Notes: generated from the letters alone by a model not told the origin. Counted from the first letter of the stretch, positions 27,549 through 37,908 are shown. The stretch: 64,000 nucleotides of DNA from SIAJ01 sp963773845 (GCA_963773845.1 CAVZCU010000011.1:186001-250000); one strand, 5' to 3'. Numbers and translations are program-made.

Positions 27549-28916
27549 ATGAATCGTCGCGATTTTGTGTCCGCCGCCGGAACCGGGTTGGCCTTGTCCG
27601 CATTGCACGCCGCCGATCCGCCGGCCAAGCCGCTGCGTGTCGGCCTCATCGGCGCCGGCTGGTATGGCAAGTGTTCGCTCTTCCGGTTGATCCAGGTGGC
27701 CCCGGTCGAAGTCGTGTCCCTGTGCGACGTTGACAAGCGAATGCTCAAGGAGGCGGCCGATTTGGTCGGCCAGCGCACGCACGGGAAAAGCAAACCGCGC
27801 TTGTTCAGCGACTATCGTGAGATGCTCAAGGAGAAAGACCTCGACATTTGCCAGGTCGAGACGCCCGATCACTGGCACGCCCTCGCCATGATCGCCGCCG
27901 TCGAGTCCGGGGCGGACGTTTGGGTGCAAAAGCCCATCAGCGTCGATGTCGTCGAAGGCCAGGCAATGGTGGCCGCGGCCCGGAAGCACAAGAAAGTCGT
28001 CCAGGTTGTCACCCAGCGGCGCAGCACGCCGCACCTGGCCGAAGCGAAAAAACGCGTGCTCGATGAGAAGAAACTCGGCAAGATCGGGCTGGTCGAAATC
28101 TGCTGCTATTACCACATGCGCGCCAACGACAACCCGCCGGTCAAGAAGCCGCCCGAGTTTTTCGACTACGACATGTGGACGGGCCCGGCCCCGTTGCGGC
28201 CATACGATGCGCCGGCGAATGCGAATTATGGCAATGCGTTCGTGCCCCATCGTCGCTGGTGGCGGACGTTCATGGAATATGGCAATGGCATCGTGGGCGA
28301 CATGTGCATCCACATGCTCGACATGGTGCGCTGGATGCTCGACCTCGGCTGGCCCAAGCACATCAGCTCGACGGGCGGCATCTACGTGCAGAAAGGCGGC
28401 AAGTCCAACATTTCCGATACGCAGCAGGCGACGTTTGACTTCGGCGACTTCCCGGTGGTCTGGACGCACCGCACCTGGGGCGAATCGCCCGATCCGGATT
28501 ATCCCTGGGCCGCGATTTTTTATGGCGAAAAGGGGACGCTCAAGGCGAGCGTGAACAAATACGAATTCATTCCATTCGGCGCCAAGAGGCCGGCTCTGAG
28601 CGGCACGCCGCTCTTCGAGGAAGACAAGTATCCGGAAGACAAAACCGAGAAAGACCTGGAACGGCACGTAGCGTCGGCCATCCGCCAACACTGGCGCAAC
28701 TTCTTGCACTGCCGCCAGACGCGTGAAAAGCCAATATCGGACATCGAGCAAGGGTACATCTCGACGGCGAGTTGCATCCTGGCGAATATCTCGATGAAGC
28801 TCGGCCGCTCGCTGACCTGGGATCCGGTCAAGCACCGGGTAGTGAAAGATGACGAAGCGAACCGTCTGCTCCGCCGCGAATACCGCAAGCCGTGGGTGCA
28901 TCCGGAAGTGGTCTAA
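27549..28916 (+). CDS. Tat-exported Gfo/Idh/MocA family oxidoreductase
   Basis: A 455-residue protein. It opens with a twin-arginine signal (MNRRDFVSAAGTGLALSALH), so it should be exported folded with its cofactor. The Rossmann start is LRVGLIGAGWYGKC, followed by VVSLCDVDKRM and the family motif EKP-like VQKPISVDV. Next come the C-terminal domain blocks FVPHRRWWRTFMEYGNGIVG and DMCIHMLDMVRWML, typical of the long planctomycete branch. Substrates are probably sugars or inositols. The gene stands alone, with an inverted repeat after it. Confidence 0.9.
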   Translation: MNRRDFVSAAGTGLALSALHAADPPAKPLRVGLIGAGWYGKCSLFRLIQVAPVEVVSLCDVDKRMLKEAADLVGQRTHGKSKPRLFSDYREMLKEKDLDICQVETPDHWHALAMIAAVESGADVWVQKPISVDVVEGQAMVAAARKHKKVVQVVTQRRSTPHLAEAKKRVLDEKKLGKIGLVEICCYYHMRANDNPPVKKPPEFFDYDMWTGPAPLRPYDAPANANYGNAFVPHRRWWRTFMEYGNGIVGDMCIHMLDMVRWMLDLGWPKHISSTGGIYVQKGGKSNISDTQQATFDFGDFPVVWTHRTWGESPDPDYPWAAIFYGEKGTLKASVNKYEFIPFGAKRPALSGTPLFEEDKYPEDKTEKDLERHVASAIRQHWRNFLHCRQTREKPISDIEQGYISTASCILANISMKLGRSLTWDPVKHRVVKDDEANRLLRREYRKPWVHPEVV

Positions 28917-28921
28917 ATTAA

Positions 28922-28972
28922 TTCGGTGGTTGAATGTGTTTGGCATTTTCGGCCTGACACCTAACCACCGAA
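28922..28972. terminator. Inverted repeat after the oxidoreductase gene
   Basis: Arms TTCGGTGGTT (28922-28931) and AACCACCGAA (28963-28972) are exact complements, with further ACCACCGAACC-type copies just after. The loop is long (31 bases), so it may be a repeat element that doubles as a terminator. Confidence 0.45.
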
Positions 28973-29021
28973 CCACCGAACCGCCACAATAACCCGGTCC
29001 CACATTCACCGAAATGGACGG

Positions 29022-29743
29022 ATGTCACTCCCCCTAATCATCGATCAGATGGCCGACGCGATCGGCGTCATCAACTCGACATCGACCCCCGCCCGCCGCT
29101 TGACGGGCGGCGGCGTGGTGGTTGACGCCCGGGGCCGCGTTCTCGTTTGTTATTCCGATTTCGCTTACCAAGGCTGGCACTTCCCCAAGGGAGGGCTGGA
29201 CGAAGGCGAAGATACCTTGACAGGCGCGATCCGCGAAGTGGAAGAGGAATCGGGCGGCGTCATCGCCAAGCCCTACTCTGGCAACGTGGTATTTGCCCTG
29301 CGGCCGGGCAAAGTCTACCGCGAGCCGATTGGCTTTGGCTCGTCGCGCGCCGAACCGCCGGAGCACCGCACGTCGGACAAGATCAGCCTGGGCGCATCCC
29401 ACCTGTTACTCGAAGCTGTCCGCGAGGCACGAATCGACACCGACGAATTCGAGAAGCATCGCTACGAGATTTTCGATGCGCTGGTTCAGCGTCACATCCG
29501 CGTTGCCTGGGTGACGGTGCCGACCTATCACCTGCTCGTCTTCGATGGTGGCAAGGGCCAGGCGACCTGGGAATCGCAGGCTGTTGAGTGGCACACTCCC
29601 GCCGAAGTGCGCGAATTCGCGCGCCGGGCAAGGCTTATGGGAAGCCGCGCATCGGCGGGGCAGCCCGAGCAATCCTCGAATGGCCCGACTTTGATGCGAT
29701 TGTCGAGAAGGCAAGGCCCGAAGCCAAAGAGGTAGTTGATTAG
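29022..29743 (+). CDS. Nudix hydrolase (one apparent frameshift near the C-terminus)
   Basis: The Nudix box is complete: GGLDEGEDTLTGAI then REVEEESGG, giving G-x5-E-x7-REVxEExG. It follows LTGGGVVVDARGRVLVCYS and WHFPKGG. Near 29626-29628 one G is missing in a GGG run: as written the protein ends in a non-conserved tail at 29735, while restoring the base gives AYGKPRIGGAARAILEWPDF and stops at 29743. Total about 240 residues. Nudix enzymes hydrolyse nucleoside diphosphates linked to other groups; the exact substrate is unknown. Its restored stop overlaps the stop of the converging SDR gene. Confidence 0.8.
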
Positions 29744-30420
29744 CTCACGCTCAGCGACTTCCCGTTGTCCTTCGCTCCGAGATTCAACAGGAAGGGCGCC
29801 GCCCGCTGGGCCCATTCGTCCGGTGACGGGTATCGCCCGGCGTCTTCGCCCCAAGCGTCGCGCAGCATGTCCGTGTCGATCACCCCGGGATTGAGCGGGA
29901 TCGCCGCCATCCCGCCAGGCAGGTCCTGGGCCATCGCCAGCGTCAGCCCTTCCACGGCGTATTTCGATGCACAATAGGGCGCAACCTCCGGGGATGTCGA
30001 GCGGCCCCAACCGCTGGAAAGATTCACGATCACGCCGGATTTTCGTGCCACCATCGCCGGCACGTAGGCCCGAATGGCATTGACCACTCCTTTCACGTTG
30101 ACATCAATAACGCCATCAAAATCGGTGGCAGAGATCATCCAGAGCGGCCCGAGCGGGTTCATGATCGCGGCGTTGTTGATGAGCAGGTCCGGCGGGCCAA
30201 CGTCGGTGAGAATCTCATTCGCCCACCGAGTGAGTGCGGCCGCATCGGTCACATCAATGGCAGCGAATCGGTTTGGTGACCCAAACTCTCGCTGCAATTC
30301 AGCCACATGGTTTACGGATCGACCACAGCCGGCGACTGTATGTCCCGCCCGCACGAAATGTGGTACAAGTGCCCGCCCAAGGCCGCGAGTGGCACCCGTG
30401 AGCACGATGAGCTTCGCCAT
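29740..30420 (-). CDS. Short-chain dehydrogenase/reductase (SDR)
   Basis: A 226-residue classical SDR. Cofactor loop TGATRGLGRALV (residues 8-19), the NNA motif in DLLINNAAIMNP, and catalytic Ser and Tyr-x-x-x-Lys in VNLSSGWGRS and PYCASKYAVEG. PLNPGVIDTDML follows as usual. The Gly pattern TGxxxGxG suggests NADPH or NADH use; the substrate is not predictable. It converges on the Nudix gene with overlapping stops. No partner genes on its own strand. Confidence 0.9.
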   Translation of the reverse strand: MAKLIVLTGATRGLGRALVPHFVRAGHTVAGCGRSVNHVAELQREFGSPNRFAAIDVTDAAALTRWANEILTDVGPPDLLINNAAIMNPLGPLWMISATDFDGVIDVNVKGVVNAIRAYVPAMVARKSGVIVNLSSGWGRSTSPEVAPYCASKYAVEGLTLAMAQDLPGGMAAIPLNPGVIDTDMLRDAWGEDAGRYPSPDEWAQRAAPFLLNLGAKDNGKSLSVS

Positions 30421-30668
30421 GATCTCTCCTGGGAACGTTTGTCGTACGGGAGTGCTTGCACCTATGCATAGCCGCCCGATTTAATCGATTCCCGGGATTT
30501 CATGCCCGGCATGAAAAACGTCCATTGTCGCGGCGGACACGAATCGGATTGGGTCCAATGCGGCCTCCGCCGCCACCGAACGCTAAATTAGTGAGGGAAC
30601 CAAATTTACGCCCCCATTGATGGGCTGCTATTGCCTTGGCCGGCCCTTGTGTCGTACTCTTGCACGGA

Positions 30669-31810
30669 ATGCAGTCTCTCTCTCGATCATCGAAACCGAA
30701 GAGTTCGCGGCTTCAGGGCGTCGACCAGGCTCGAGCCGTTGCCATCATCGCGATGATGGTATTTCATTTCGCGCCGGGCGTCTTCGGACAGCTTCCGCAA
30801 CTCGAACCATTGCGAACTCCGATCCTGTTGTTCGGACGAATGGCGACACCCGCTTTCGTGGTCGTTTTCGGCGTGACGGCGGGGCTCGTTTTTCTGCCGA
30901 GTTATGTGGACGGCAATGCCGCAACGGCGACCAGACGATTGCATCGCGCGCGGTTTGGATTCTATTATTCGCGCTGCTCATCACCGTGCCGCTCTGGATC
31001 AAACTGGCTGCCCATGAAGTGACGGATGTTTGGCAGTGGGTTTTCGGCACTTATTCGGTCCTTTTGTTCTATACCATCGCGCTTGCACTGTTGCCGACCT
31101 GGTTCCACTGGCTCGCTCCGAAGCCGGAACTGCGGGCGGCGATTTCGGGCGTCGCCCTGTGGGCGGCCGGCACGGCTGGATACTACCTCTGGCCACAGCG
31201 ACCGTTTTCGGCGCTGGAATTTGTCCGCATGCTTCTGGTCTCCGGCAACTATGCCTACCTGCAAATGATGGGGACCGCGATCCTGGCGATGCCAATTGGA
31301 CTGCATTTGCGCCGGGCCCGCGACGCCGGTGTGGATCGAATGTTCCTGGGGCGGCTATTGATCGGGGGACTCGTACTCTCGGGGATTGGCATCTTGTGGG
31401 GAATCACCACCGGCGAATACGACATGCGCCGAATTGTCGAGGGAAAACTAAGCGTTCCGCCGCGGCCGTGGTATTTCCTTCACTTTGGAGCGCTCGCACT
31501 GGTTGCCATCGCCGGGTTCGACCTGCTCACCCGAAGCGTCGCATGGTTGGTGCGGCCGGGTTATGTTCTTGCTCTCTTTGGACAGACGTCGCTCGTCATC
31601 TTTACGGCCCATTCGTTCGTCCTGCCGAGCTTGGAACTGCTCGGTCACTATGTGCCCCTGCATGGCATCGTCCGAGTTGCGATGGCGTTCGTTCCCTTTA
31701 CGCTGTTCTGTACGTGGGTGATTTATCAGCGCCATCGCCGCTCAACCCAAAAGCTGGCAACTCGGCGAGTTTCGGAACAACCATCTGAATTGGTGTTGGC
31801 TTCGTCGTAG
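30669..31810 (+). CDS. Multi-span acyltransferase-like membrane protein (one apparent frameshift)
   Basis: The ATG at 30669 opens MQSLSRSSKPKSSRLQGVDQ, then ARAVAIIAMMVFHFAPG and FGRMATPAFVVVFGVTAGLV, the start of acyltransferase-3/OpgC-type membrane enzymes (the 'iD..Ra.aii.Mi.fH' pattern). Near 30945 a base is missing in a CGCGCG stretch; continuing in the next frame gives RAVWILLFALLITVPLWIKL and at least eight more membrane segments to 31810, about 380 residues. The His in VFHF would be the usual catalytic residue. Probably transfers acyl groups to a surface sugar or lipid. Confidence 0.7.
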
Positions 31811-31920
31811 AGGCGGTTGGGGCGGGCGCAATCGGACAGTGCGCATTTCGGGATTGTGCGGCACGAACGCAGCCGCCAACTCCAAACGACGCGGCCCGAA
31901 CACCGAGTGCATGCTGAACT

Positions 31921-33038
31921 TTAGCGTGGCGATGTGGCGACCGCCACGATTCCGCTCACTTCGCTTCCCGGTGTCATGTACCAGATTCGCGGCGACAATC
32001 CGTTGGAGATCAATCGCAAATCGGGCCCGGTCGGCGGTTGTGCACTGACCCCGAACAACGTCGAAAGCAACGTCGGTTGCCGTTGGTAAGCGACCACGCG
32101 ATAGTCACTGATTCCCGCCGAGGATGCGGCCGCCGCCACCGCATCCTCGAGAACACCGATATCATCGATCAGCCCAAGCTCTTTCGCCTCGGATGCCGTG
32201 AATGTTCCGCCGTCGGCTCGATAGCGCGTCACCTCCACCGTCTTCGGCTTGTCGTGCTCATCCTTGATGACATTGCCCTTGTCGTCGTAAAGATTGGCTT
32301 GTTTTCGCGACACGATCTCCGTCCGTAGTTGTTGCTTGGTGAGCTTGGGCCGGCCAGTAACGACCACCTCGAGGAACTGATCGTATGCGTGATCGACCAT
32401 GTCCTGCCACGGCTGACGTTCGGCCGGCGACAATTCATTGAACGGCGAACCGCTTCCCTTGATCGTGCCGGCCTTGACGAGTTCGAGATGGATGCCGTTG
32501 CGCTTGGTCAACTCCGACACGTTGGGCAAGCGCGGCGAATACGCCAATCGAACCGGTCAAAGTGCCGCGTTCGGCGAGGATCTTCTCGGCCGGCATCGCG
32601 ATGTAATAACCGCCCGACGCGGCGATCGATCCCATCGATACGACCAACGGCTTGGCCGACCAATCCGTGTATCGCGGATGCTTTCCCGAGTCGCAGACGG
32701 GTCAATTCGCGATAAATGTGCTCGCTCGAACCGATCGTCCCGCCGGGGCTGTCGATTCTCAGCACGACGGCCTTGACTTTGTTGTCGCGGCCGGCCGCCT
32801 CGATTTGGCGAAGGATGTGGGAATCGAGGCCCTCGGCGAGCGCCCCTTCCGCGCGAATGACGGCGATCTTGTTCGGCTCCGTTTTCTTACCGTATAAATG
32901 CGTTTCGATAACCTGGGGCTCATCCGACTCCGTCGTCGGCCAAAGGAAGTAAGCGAGCAGAAGGAAATTGACCAGAACCGATAGCACGAATAGAAACGGC
33001 AAAAAACAGCCCCGGCGCGGGCGTCCGGAATCAGCCAT
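31921..33038 (-). CDS. sppA: Signal peptide peptidase SppA (two apparent frameshifts)
   Basis: Begins MADSGRPRRGCFLPFLFVLS with one membrane anchor, then the ClpP-like core: AVVLRIDSPGGTIGSSEHIY. A frame change in a CCC run (32685-32687) leads to YTDWSAKPLVVSMGSIAASG, with the nucleophile Ser in AASGGYY, and LTGSIGVF. A second shift near 32530 restores LPNVSELTKRNGIHLELVKAG, where the catalytic Lys is expected in KAGTIKGSGSP. The C-terminus has the usual ASEAKELGLIDDIG. About 370 residues. It cleaves leftover signal peptides in the membrane. Two indels in one essential-looking domain favour sequence error over decay. Confidence 0.85.
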
Positions 33039-33141
33039 GATGTACTCCTTGAATCGGGGAGCGTCGATGCGATTGCATCGCGCTCGGCGGGTGGTTGCAT
33101 ATTCATCCTAGTCTCGGTAGTCTCAACACGCCCTTCCGGAG

Positions 33142-35436
33142 ATGCACATGTCTCGACTCGCCCTCGCAGCGTTGTTCTTCGCCGTTCCGGCAATTGCCGA
33201 CGATGCCACGGACAAGCTCGCGAAGGAACTGCGCGACTACGCGACCGCCGAACTGGCCAAGGTTTCCGGCAAGGACGGCAAATTCAGCACCGCTCTGCCC
33301 GATTATCTCCGCGAGCAAATCAAGCTCGCCAACCAGCGCGACCGGGAAGCGTGGAATCGAGTGAAAACCAAAGAGGACTGGGAGGCATTCCGCGACGAGC
33401 GCATCAAGGCCTTGCGCGAATCACTCGGCACCTGGCCAGACGTGCCGGACAATATGCCGATCCGCGTGACCAAAACGATCGAGGCGAACGGCTATCGCAT
33501 CGACAATCTCTTATACGAATCGCGGCCCGGCGTGTGGGTGGATGGCAATTTGTACTATCCCGCCAAGCCGCACGCGAAGATGCCGGTCATCCTCATTGCT
33601 CACAGTCATCATGCGCCGAAGCATCAGGGGGAACTGCAAGACATGGGGGTCACGTGGGCGAAGTTGGGTTGTCTTGTGCTCGTGATCGATCAGCTCGGCC
33701 ACGGCGAACGGCGGCAGCATCCGTTCGTGGATGCCAAGTCGTATCCGAAGCCGTTCAAGCCGAGCCGCCAGGATTATTACTTCCGCTACAACCTCAACCT
33801 GCAACTTTCACTCGTCGGCGACAGCCTGATGGGCTGGATGGCCTGGGACCTGATGCGTGGCCTCGATGTCGCGCTTGCCCGGCCTGGCGCCGACAGGGAT
33901 CGCGTGATTCTCCTCGGCTCCGTGGCGGCCGGCGGCGATGTGGCAGCGGTCACCGCGGCGCTCGATCCGCGATTCACATGCGTCGTTCCCTTCAATTTCG
34001 GCGGCCCGCAGCCGGAGACCCGGTACCCATTGCCCGAAGATGCGGAGACGTGGTTCAACTATGCCGGCAGCGGCAGTTGGGAATCGACACGCAACTTGCG
34101 CGACTCGGCCGCCAAGGGCTTCCTGCCCTGGGTGATCGTCGCCTCGGTCGCTCCGCGGATGGTGATCCACGCTCACGAATTCTCCTGGGACCGCGAACGG
34201 GACCCAGTCTGGAAGCGTTATCAGAAAGTCTGGGGCTTCTTCAACGCGACGGCGAATCTCTCGTTCACAACCGGCACCGGCGTCATTCGCGGGAACGATC
34301 CAAACGCCAGCCACTGCACCAATATTGGGCCAGTACATCGCAAAGGCATCTACGCGGCACTGAAGAAATGGTTCGACATCCCCGTGCCGGAGAAGGAATC
34401 GAAGGAGCGCCGTAGTGAAGCGGAATTGCATTGCTGGACGCCGGAAGCGATGAAGGAGCTGAAGCCGAAGCCGCTGCATGTGGTGCTGGCCGCGACGGCG
34501 GAGCGACAGAACACTCATCGTCGAATCGGCAGCGACATGTTAAGAGCTTTTCGAGTCACGGATATCGCCTATCTCGACAGTCACATCAATCCGGAGCCGG
34601 TACGAATTCCGATAGGTTGCGACGCCGCGTGGATCAACCCAATCGCTCAGAACGGCTCACGCAATGTGCTGCGTTTTCGAGCCTCCCATCAGGATCATTC
34701 GCGAAGTCCAGTTGTTCTGGTGATTTGCCATGAAGGTCCCCTGGAATTCGTCGCAAGACACCCGCGCGTCGTGGCCATTCTGGTGGAATCTGGCTGCGAG
34801 GTTGTGCTACCAGAATTGTTTGGCACCGGTCGGAGCCGTCCGGGCGACACGCGGGGACGAACATCGTACTCGGCATCACTTTCCGCAACCGCACAGATGC
34901 TCCCTGTCGACACTCGGACGAGCGGGGCAGAATACTTGAAAGCTCTTATGACACGGTTCTCCGACCAGGAACTCGTCGTTTGGGGAGAGTCTTTGTCGGG
35001 GCCAAATGACGCCAGCCGACAAATCGCGGTTCCTCACGATCTTGGCCAACCCAAGCTTGCCGAGCCTTGGTCCTCGTCAGTTGTTTCCATCTGTTCACTT
35101 CTCAAACCCAGCGTTCGTGCCGTCCTTGCTCGTGGCAGCCTTGTCAGCTTCCGCTCCGTCTTAGATAGCCCCTTTATCCATGTGCCCCATGATGCGTTGC
35201 CGATCAATGTTTTTCGAGCCGGCGACTTGCCGGATGTGTGGGCAGCACTGGCGCCCAAGCCGCTGCGCCTGGAAGGCCTTGTTGATGGCACCAATCGCCG
35301 GGTAACCGGTGAGCGGCTACAAAAGGCGCTCAAGCCAGTGGCCGACGCGTACAAGAAGGGCGGACTGGTGGTGAAGGAGAATTACTCGTCCGATGCCGAG
35401 ATTGCCAAGTGGATCATCGAGCAGTTGAAGAAGTAG
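33142..35436 (+). CDS. Secreted alpha/beta-hydrolase-fold protein
   Basis: A 764-residue protein with signal peptide (MSRLALAALFFAVPAIA; Met 3 at 33148 may be the true start). Two hydrolase-like halves are visible: residues about 60-420 (MPVILIAHSHHAPKHQ, LVIDQLGHGERR, then DRVILLGSVAAGGDVAAV) and a second region after 490 (SRSPVVLVICHEGP, QELVVWGESLSGP). In the first half the usual nucleophile elbow GxSxG is replaced by GSVAAGG, so no Ser sits at the expected place; the second has GESLSG, a possible elbow. HCTNIGPVHRKGI is a conserved planctomycete block. Probably an acetyl-xylan-esterase-like or structural relative. Confidence 0.7.
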   Translation: MHMSRLALAALFFAVPAIADDATDKLAKELRDYATAELAKVSGKDGKFSTALPDYLREQIKLANQRDREAWNRVKTKEDWEAFRDERIKALRESLGTWPDVPDNMPIRVTKTIEANGYRIDNLLYESRPGVWVDGNLYYPAKPHAKMPVILIAHSHHAPKHQGELQDMGVTWAKLGCLVLVIDQLGHGERRQHPFVDAKSYPKPFKPSRQDYYFRYNLNLQLSLVGDSLMGWMAWDLMRGLDVALARPGADRDRVILLGSVAAGGDVAAVTAALDPRFTCVVPFNFGGPQPETRYPLPEDAETWFNYAGSGSWESTRNLRDSAAKGFLPWVIVASVAPRMVIHAHEFSWDRERDPVWKRYQKVWGFFNATANLSFTTGTGVIRGNDPNASHCTNIGPVHRKGIYAALKKWFDIPVPEKESKERRSEAELHCWTPEAMKELKPKPLHVVLAATAERQNTHRRIGSDMLRAFRVTDIAYLDSHINPEPVRIPIGCDAAWINPIAQNGSRNVLRFRASHQDHSRSPVVLVICHEGPLEFVARHPRVVAILVESGCEVVLPELFGTGRSRPGDTRGRTSYSASLSATAQMLPVDTRTSGAEYLKALMTRFSDQELVVWGESLSGPNDASRQIAVPHDLGQPKLAEPWSSSVVSICSLLKPSVRAVLARGSLVSFRSVLDSPFIHVPHDALPINVFRAGDLPDVWAALAPKPLRLEGLVDGTNRRVTGERLQKALKPVADAYKKGGLVVKENYSSDAEIAKWIIEQLKK

Positions 35437-35456
35437 CCTCGGCTCGGAAAGCGGCT

Positions 35457-37019
35457 CTATCTGGTCGAACCCGGTTTCATAGAAAGGCGCTTTGTCGCGG
35501 CGGCTGCCTCGGTCGTCAGCCGGACGTCCGGCGCCCCGGAGGCGAGTTCATTCAGGAATTTCCGGGCGTCGGGAGTGTTCAACTCCTCCAGGATGCGCAA
35601 GGCTCGGAGCACGCGTAGCTCGTCCGGATTCATCTCGAGCTTGTTGAACGTCGCGATCAGCGCTTCGATTCGCCGCTGGGGTTCCGGACCCGGACCCTTC
35701 GCAAGCGCCTGGCGGAGCAATGACTCAATCTGCCCGCCCATCTGGGCCAGGTCGCGTGTGGCCTGCTCACGCACCCGGAACATCGGGTGGTCGAGTCGGC
35801 CGATTAAGAGAGCCACTCTGTCGGCGTCGTGGAACGGCTTTGCCGGGTGAAGACGTTCGCGCAGGTATGGAACGATCTGCTCGGCCCGCGACGCCGACAT
35901 CCGATTCCCCGCGTCGAACGCCTTGCGCACATCCTCGCCGGCCAGGGTGTGCCAGTCATCAGCCAACTCTTTCGAGGTCAATTCTCTTCTCGAAGCAAGT
36001 TCCTTCGCGCTCGCAGCCCCGATGTCCCAGAGCACAATGGCGCCGTCGTCGCCGGCGGTGGCGATCGTCTTTTGCGACGGCGAGCACGCCAGGCCCCAGA
36101 CCCAGCGCTTATGCTGTCCGAATTTGCGAATCTGTTGGCCGGTTGCAGCCTCCCACAAAAAGGCGGTGCAGTTTTCGCTCGCGGTCAAAAGGGTTCGCCC
36201 GTCCGTGGCAAAAACGACCTTGCTGACTCCGCCCATGTGGCCATCGAGTGTGAATAGCAGCTTGCCCGTAGCCACTTCCCAGACGCGGGCCGCGCTGTCG
36301 CTACCGCCGCTTGCCAGCAGTCGGCCGTCGGGCGAAAAGGCGACCGAAAACACGCAACTCCTCGGGCCCACCTTTCCATGAGCCGGCCACGAACGAATTG
36401 GTTTCCCTGTAGCCGCGTCCCAAAGTCGGATGTTCGGATCGTGATCCCCGCCCGAGGCCAGGATCTTGCCGTCCGGAGAGAAGGCCACGGAATAGGGCAC
36501 GCGCGGGTGCGCATCGAAGAGGAGGATCTGCTTGCCGGTAACGGCATCCCACAGGCCGATCTGGTTGTCAAAGCCGCTCGACACGAGCAACTTGCCGTCC
36601 GGAGAGAACTCCGCCATCCGCAAATTGTTCTTGTGTCGGCCGACGCGGCGCAGTTCCTTCCCGGTGGCGACGTCCCAGATGAAGACGTTGGGATCGTCGC
36701 CGGCCGAGGCGAGTAGCTTTCCGTCGGGGGAGAATACGACGGTGCGGATGAACCCCGTGTGCCCATGGAACGTCCGCAGCTCCTTGTTTGTCTGGAGATC
36801 CCAGAGGTGGACCAGGGTGTCGCCACCCGCGAAGGCGAGCAGTTTGCCGTCCGGCGAGTACGCTAGCCCCGCGACCTCCTTTCCCCCACGGACGAGGACC
36901 CGGTCCTTGGGGCCCAGCTCGAATTTGGATGCGGATGTGTCTTTTGGCTGGGCACGGGCCGGACCGAGCCACGCGAATGTGGCCGCGAGCAGAACGAGGA
37001 TCGCCGATCGAGTAACCAT
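35457..37019 (-). CDS. Secreted WD40 repeat protein
   Basis: A 520-residue protein from the ATG at 37019, which begins the signal peptide MVTRSAILVLLAATFAWLGP. Residues about 45-350 hold seven WD40 blades, each with SPDGKLLA.G and LWD or similar: VHLWDLQTNKELRTFHGHTG, VFIWDVATGKELRRVG, IGLWDAVTGKQI, IRLWDAATGKPI, ARVWEVATGKLL, AFLWEAATGQQI, IVLWDIGAAS. The C-terminal part is helical and has HEAT-like lines (LIGRLDHPMFRVREQATRDL). This plan, with WD40 followed by a helical tail, recurs in planctomycetes. Function unknown. It lies 29 bases downstream of yebC. Confidence 0.8.
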   Translation of the reverse strand: MVTRSAILVLLAATFAWLGPARAQPKDTSASKFELGPKDRVLVRGGKEVAGLAYSPDGKLLAFAGGDTLVHLWDLQTNKELRTFHGHTGFIRTVVFSPDGKLLASAGDDPNVFIWDVATGKELRRVGRHKNNLRMAEFSPDGKLLVSSGFDNQIGLWDAVTGKQILLFDAHPRVPYSVAFSPDGKILASGGDHDPNIRLWDAATGKPIRSWPAHGKVGPRSCVFSVAFSPDGRLLASGGSDSAARVWEVATGKLLFTLDGHMGGVSKVVFATDGRTLLTASENCTAFLWEAATGQQIRKFGQHKRWVWGLACSPSQKTIATAGDDGAIVLWDIGAASAKELASRRELTSKELADDWHTLAGEDVRKAFDAGNRMSASRAEQIVPYLRERLHPAKPFHDADRVALLIGRLDHPMFRVREQATRDLAQMGGQIESLLRQALAKGPGPEPQRRIEALIATFNKLEMNPDELRVLRALRILEELNTPDARKFLNELASGAPDVRLTTEAAAATKRLSMKPGSTR

Positions 37020-37048
37020 GACGGCCTCGGCCCTCCGCTCCGGCGGGT

Positions 37049-37792
37049 TCACTCTTCCGCCATCATCTCGGGCGTCAGGTTGGCGTTGGAGTACACGTTC
37101 TGCGTGTCGTCGTGGTCGTCGAGCATTTCGAGCAGCCGTACCACCTTCTTGCCCGTTTCCAAGTCGACTTCGACGGTTGCCTTCGGCACTTGCTGAATCT
37201 CGGCCGTCTCCGGCTTGAGGCCAGCTTTTTCCAGCGCTTCCTGAACGCCAGAGAATGCGGTTACATCGGTCAACACTTCGAAGTTATCGCCATCCCGTTT
37301 CATGTCCTCGGCGCCTGCTTCCAGGACGATATTCATCAAGGCATCCTCGGTCGTCGCCGACGCGGGGACGATGAAGACCCCCTTGCGATCGAAGAGGTAC
37401 GAGACCGATCCGGGTCCGCCCATGTTGCCCCCGCCGCGTTCGAAGATCTTGCGAACCTCGCCATTGGTACGGTTGCGATTATCGGTCAGGACATCGACGA
37501 TGAGGGCGGTGCCGCCGGGACCGAAGCCCTCGTAGACGAGTTCTTCCATCTGCGCACCTTCGAGTTCGCCGGTGCCGCGCTTGACGGCGCGCTCGATATT
37601 ATCGCGCGGCATCGAGACAGCGCGGGCCTTGTCGATGGCATAGCGCAGTTTGAGATTGGTATCCGGATCGCCCCCGCCCGCCCGGGCGGCGATGATGATG
37701 TACCGGCTCAGTTTGCTGAATAGCTTAGCGCGTGCCGCGTCCTGCTTGCCTTTGCGGACCGCAATGTTTGCCGAATGAGAATGCCCAGCCAT
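37049..37792 (-). CDS. yebC: YebC/PmpR family regulatory protein
   Basis: A 247-residue protein of standard YebC length. Hallmarks: MAGHSHSANIAVRKGKQDAA (AGHSKW-like opening, here HSHSAN), KLFSKLSRYIIIAARAGGGDP, LRYAIDKARAVSMPRDNIER and ELVYEGFGPGGTALIVDVLT, ending with the acidic NLTPEMMAEE. The usual W of AGHSKW is changed. Some family members bind DNA; YebC has also been linked to ribosome rescue at difficult peptides. It is cytoplasmic and directly upstream of the WD40 gene. Confidence 0.93.
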   Translation of the reverse strand: MAGHSHSANIAVRKGKQDAARAKLFSKLSRYIIIAARAGGGDPDTNLKLRYAIDKARAVSMPRDNIERAVKRGTGELEGAQMEELVYEGFGPGGTALIVDVLTDNRNRTNGEVRKIFERGGGNMGGPGSVSYLFDRKGVFIVPASATTEDALMNIVLEAGAEDMKRDGDNFEVLTDVTAFSGVQEALEKAGLKPETAEIQQVPKATVEVDLETGKKVVRLLEMLDDHDDTQNVYSNANLTPEMMAEE

Positions 37793-37908
37793 AACGTCTC
37801 CTCGCCACGGGGATTGATGTCCCCGGATTACTCCTTCACTTTAGGGCGTATGCGAGCGGTCGCAAGGGTGGGTCGGGACCGCTCGATGGGGGATGACGCG
37901 GTCGGCGG

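Noticed and set aside
27372..29009. Open frame of 545 codons antisense to the Gfo/Idh/MocA gene
   Set aside because: Typical high-GC shadow frame; the forward gene has a Tat signal and all family motifs.
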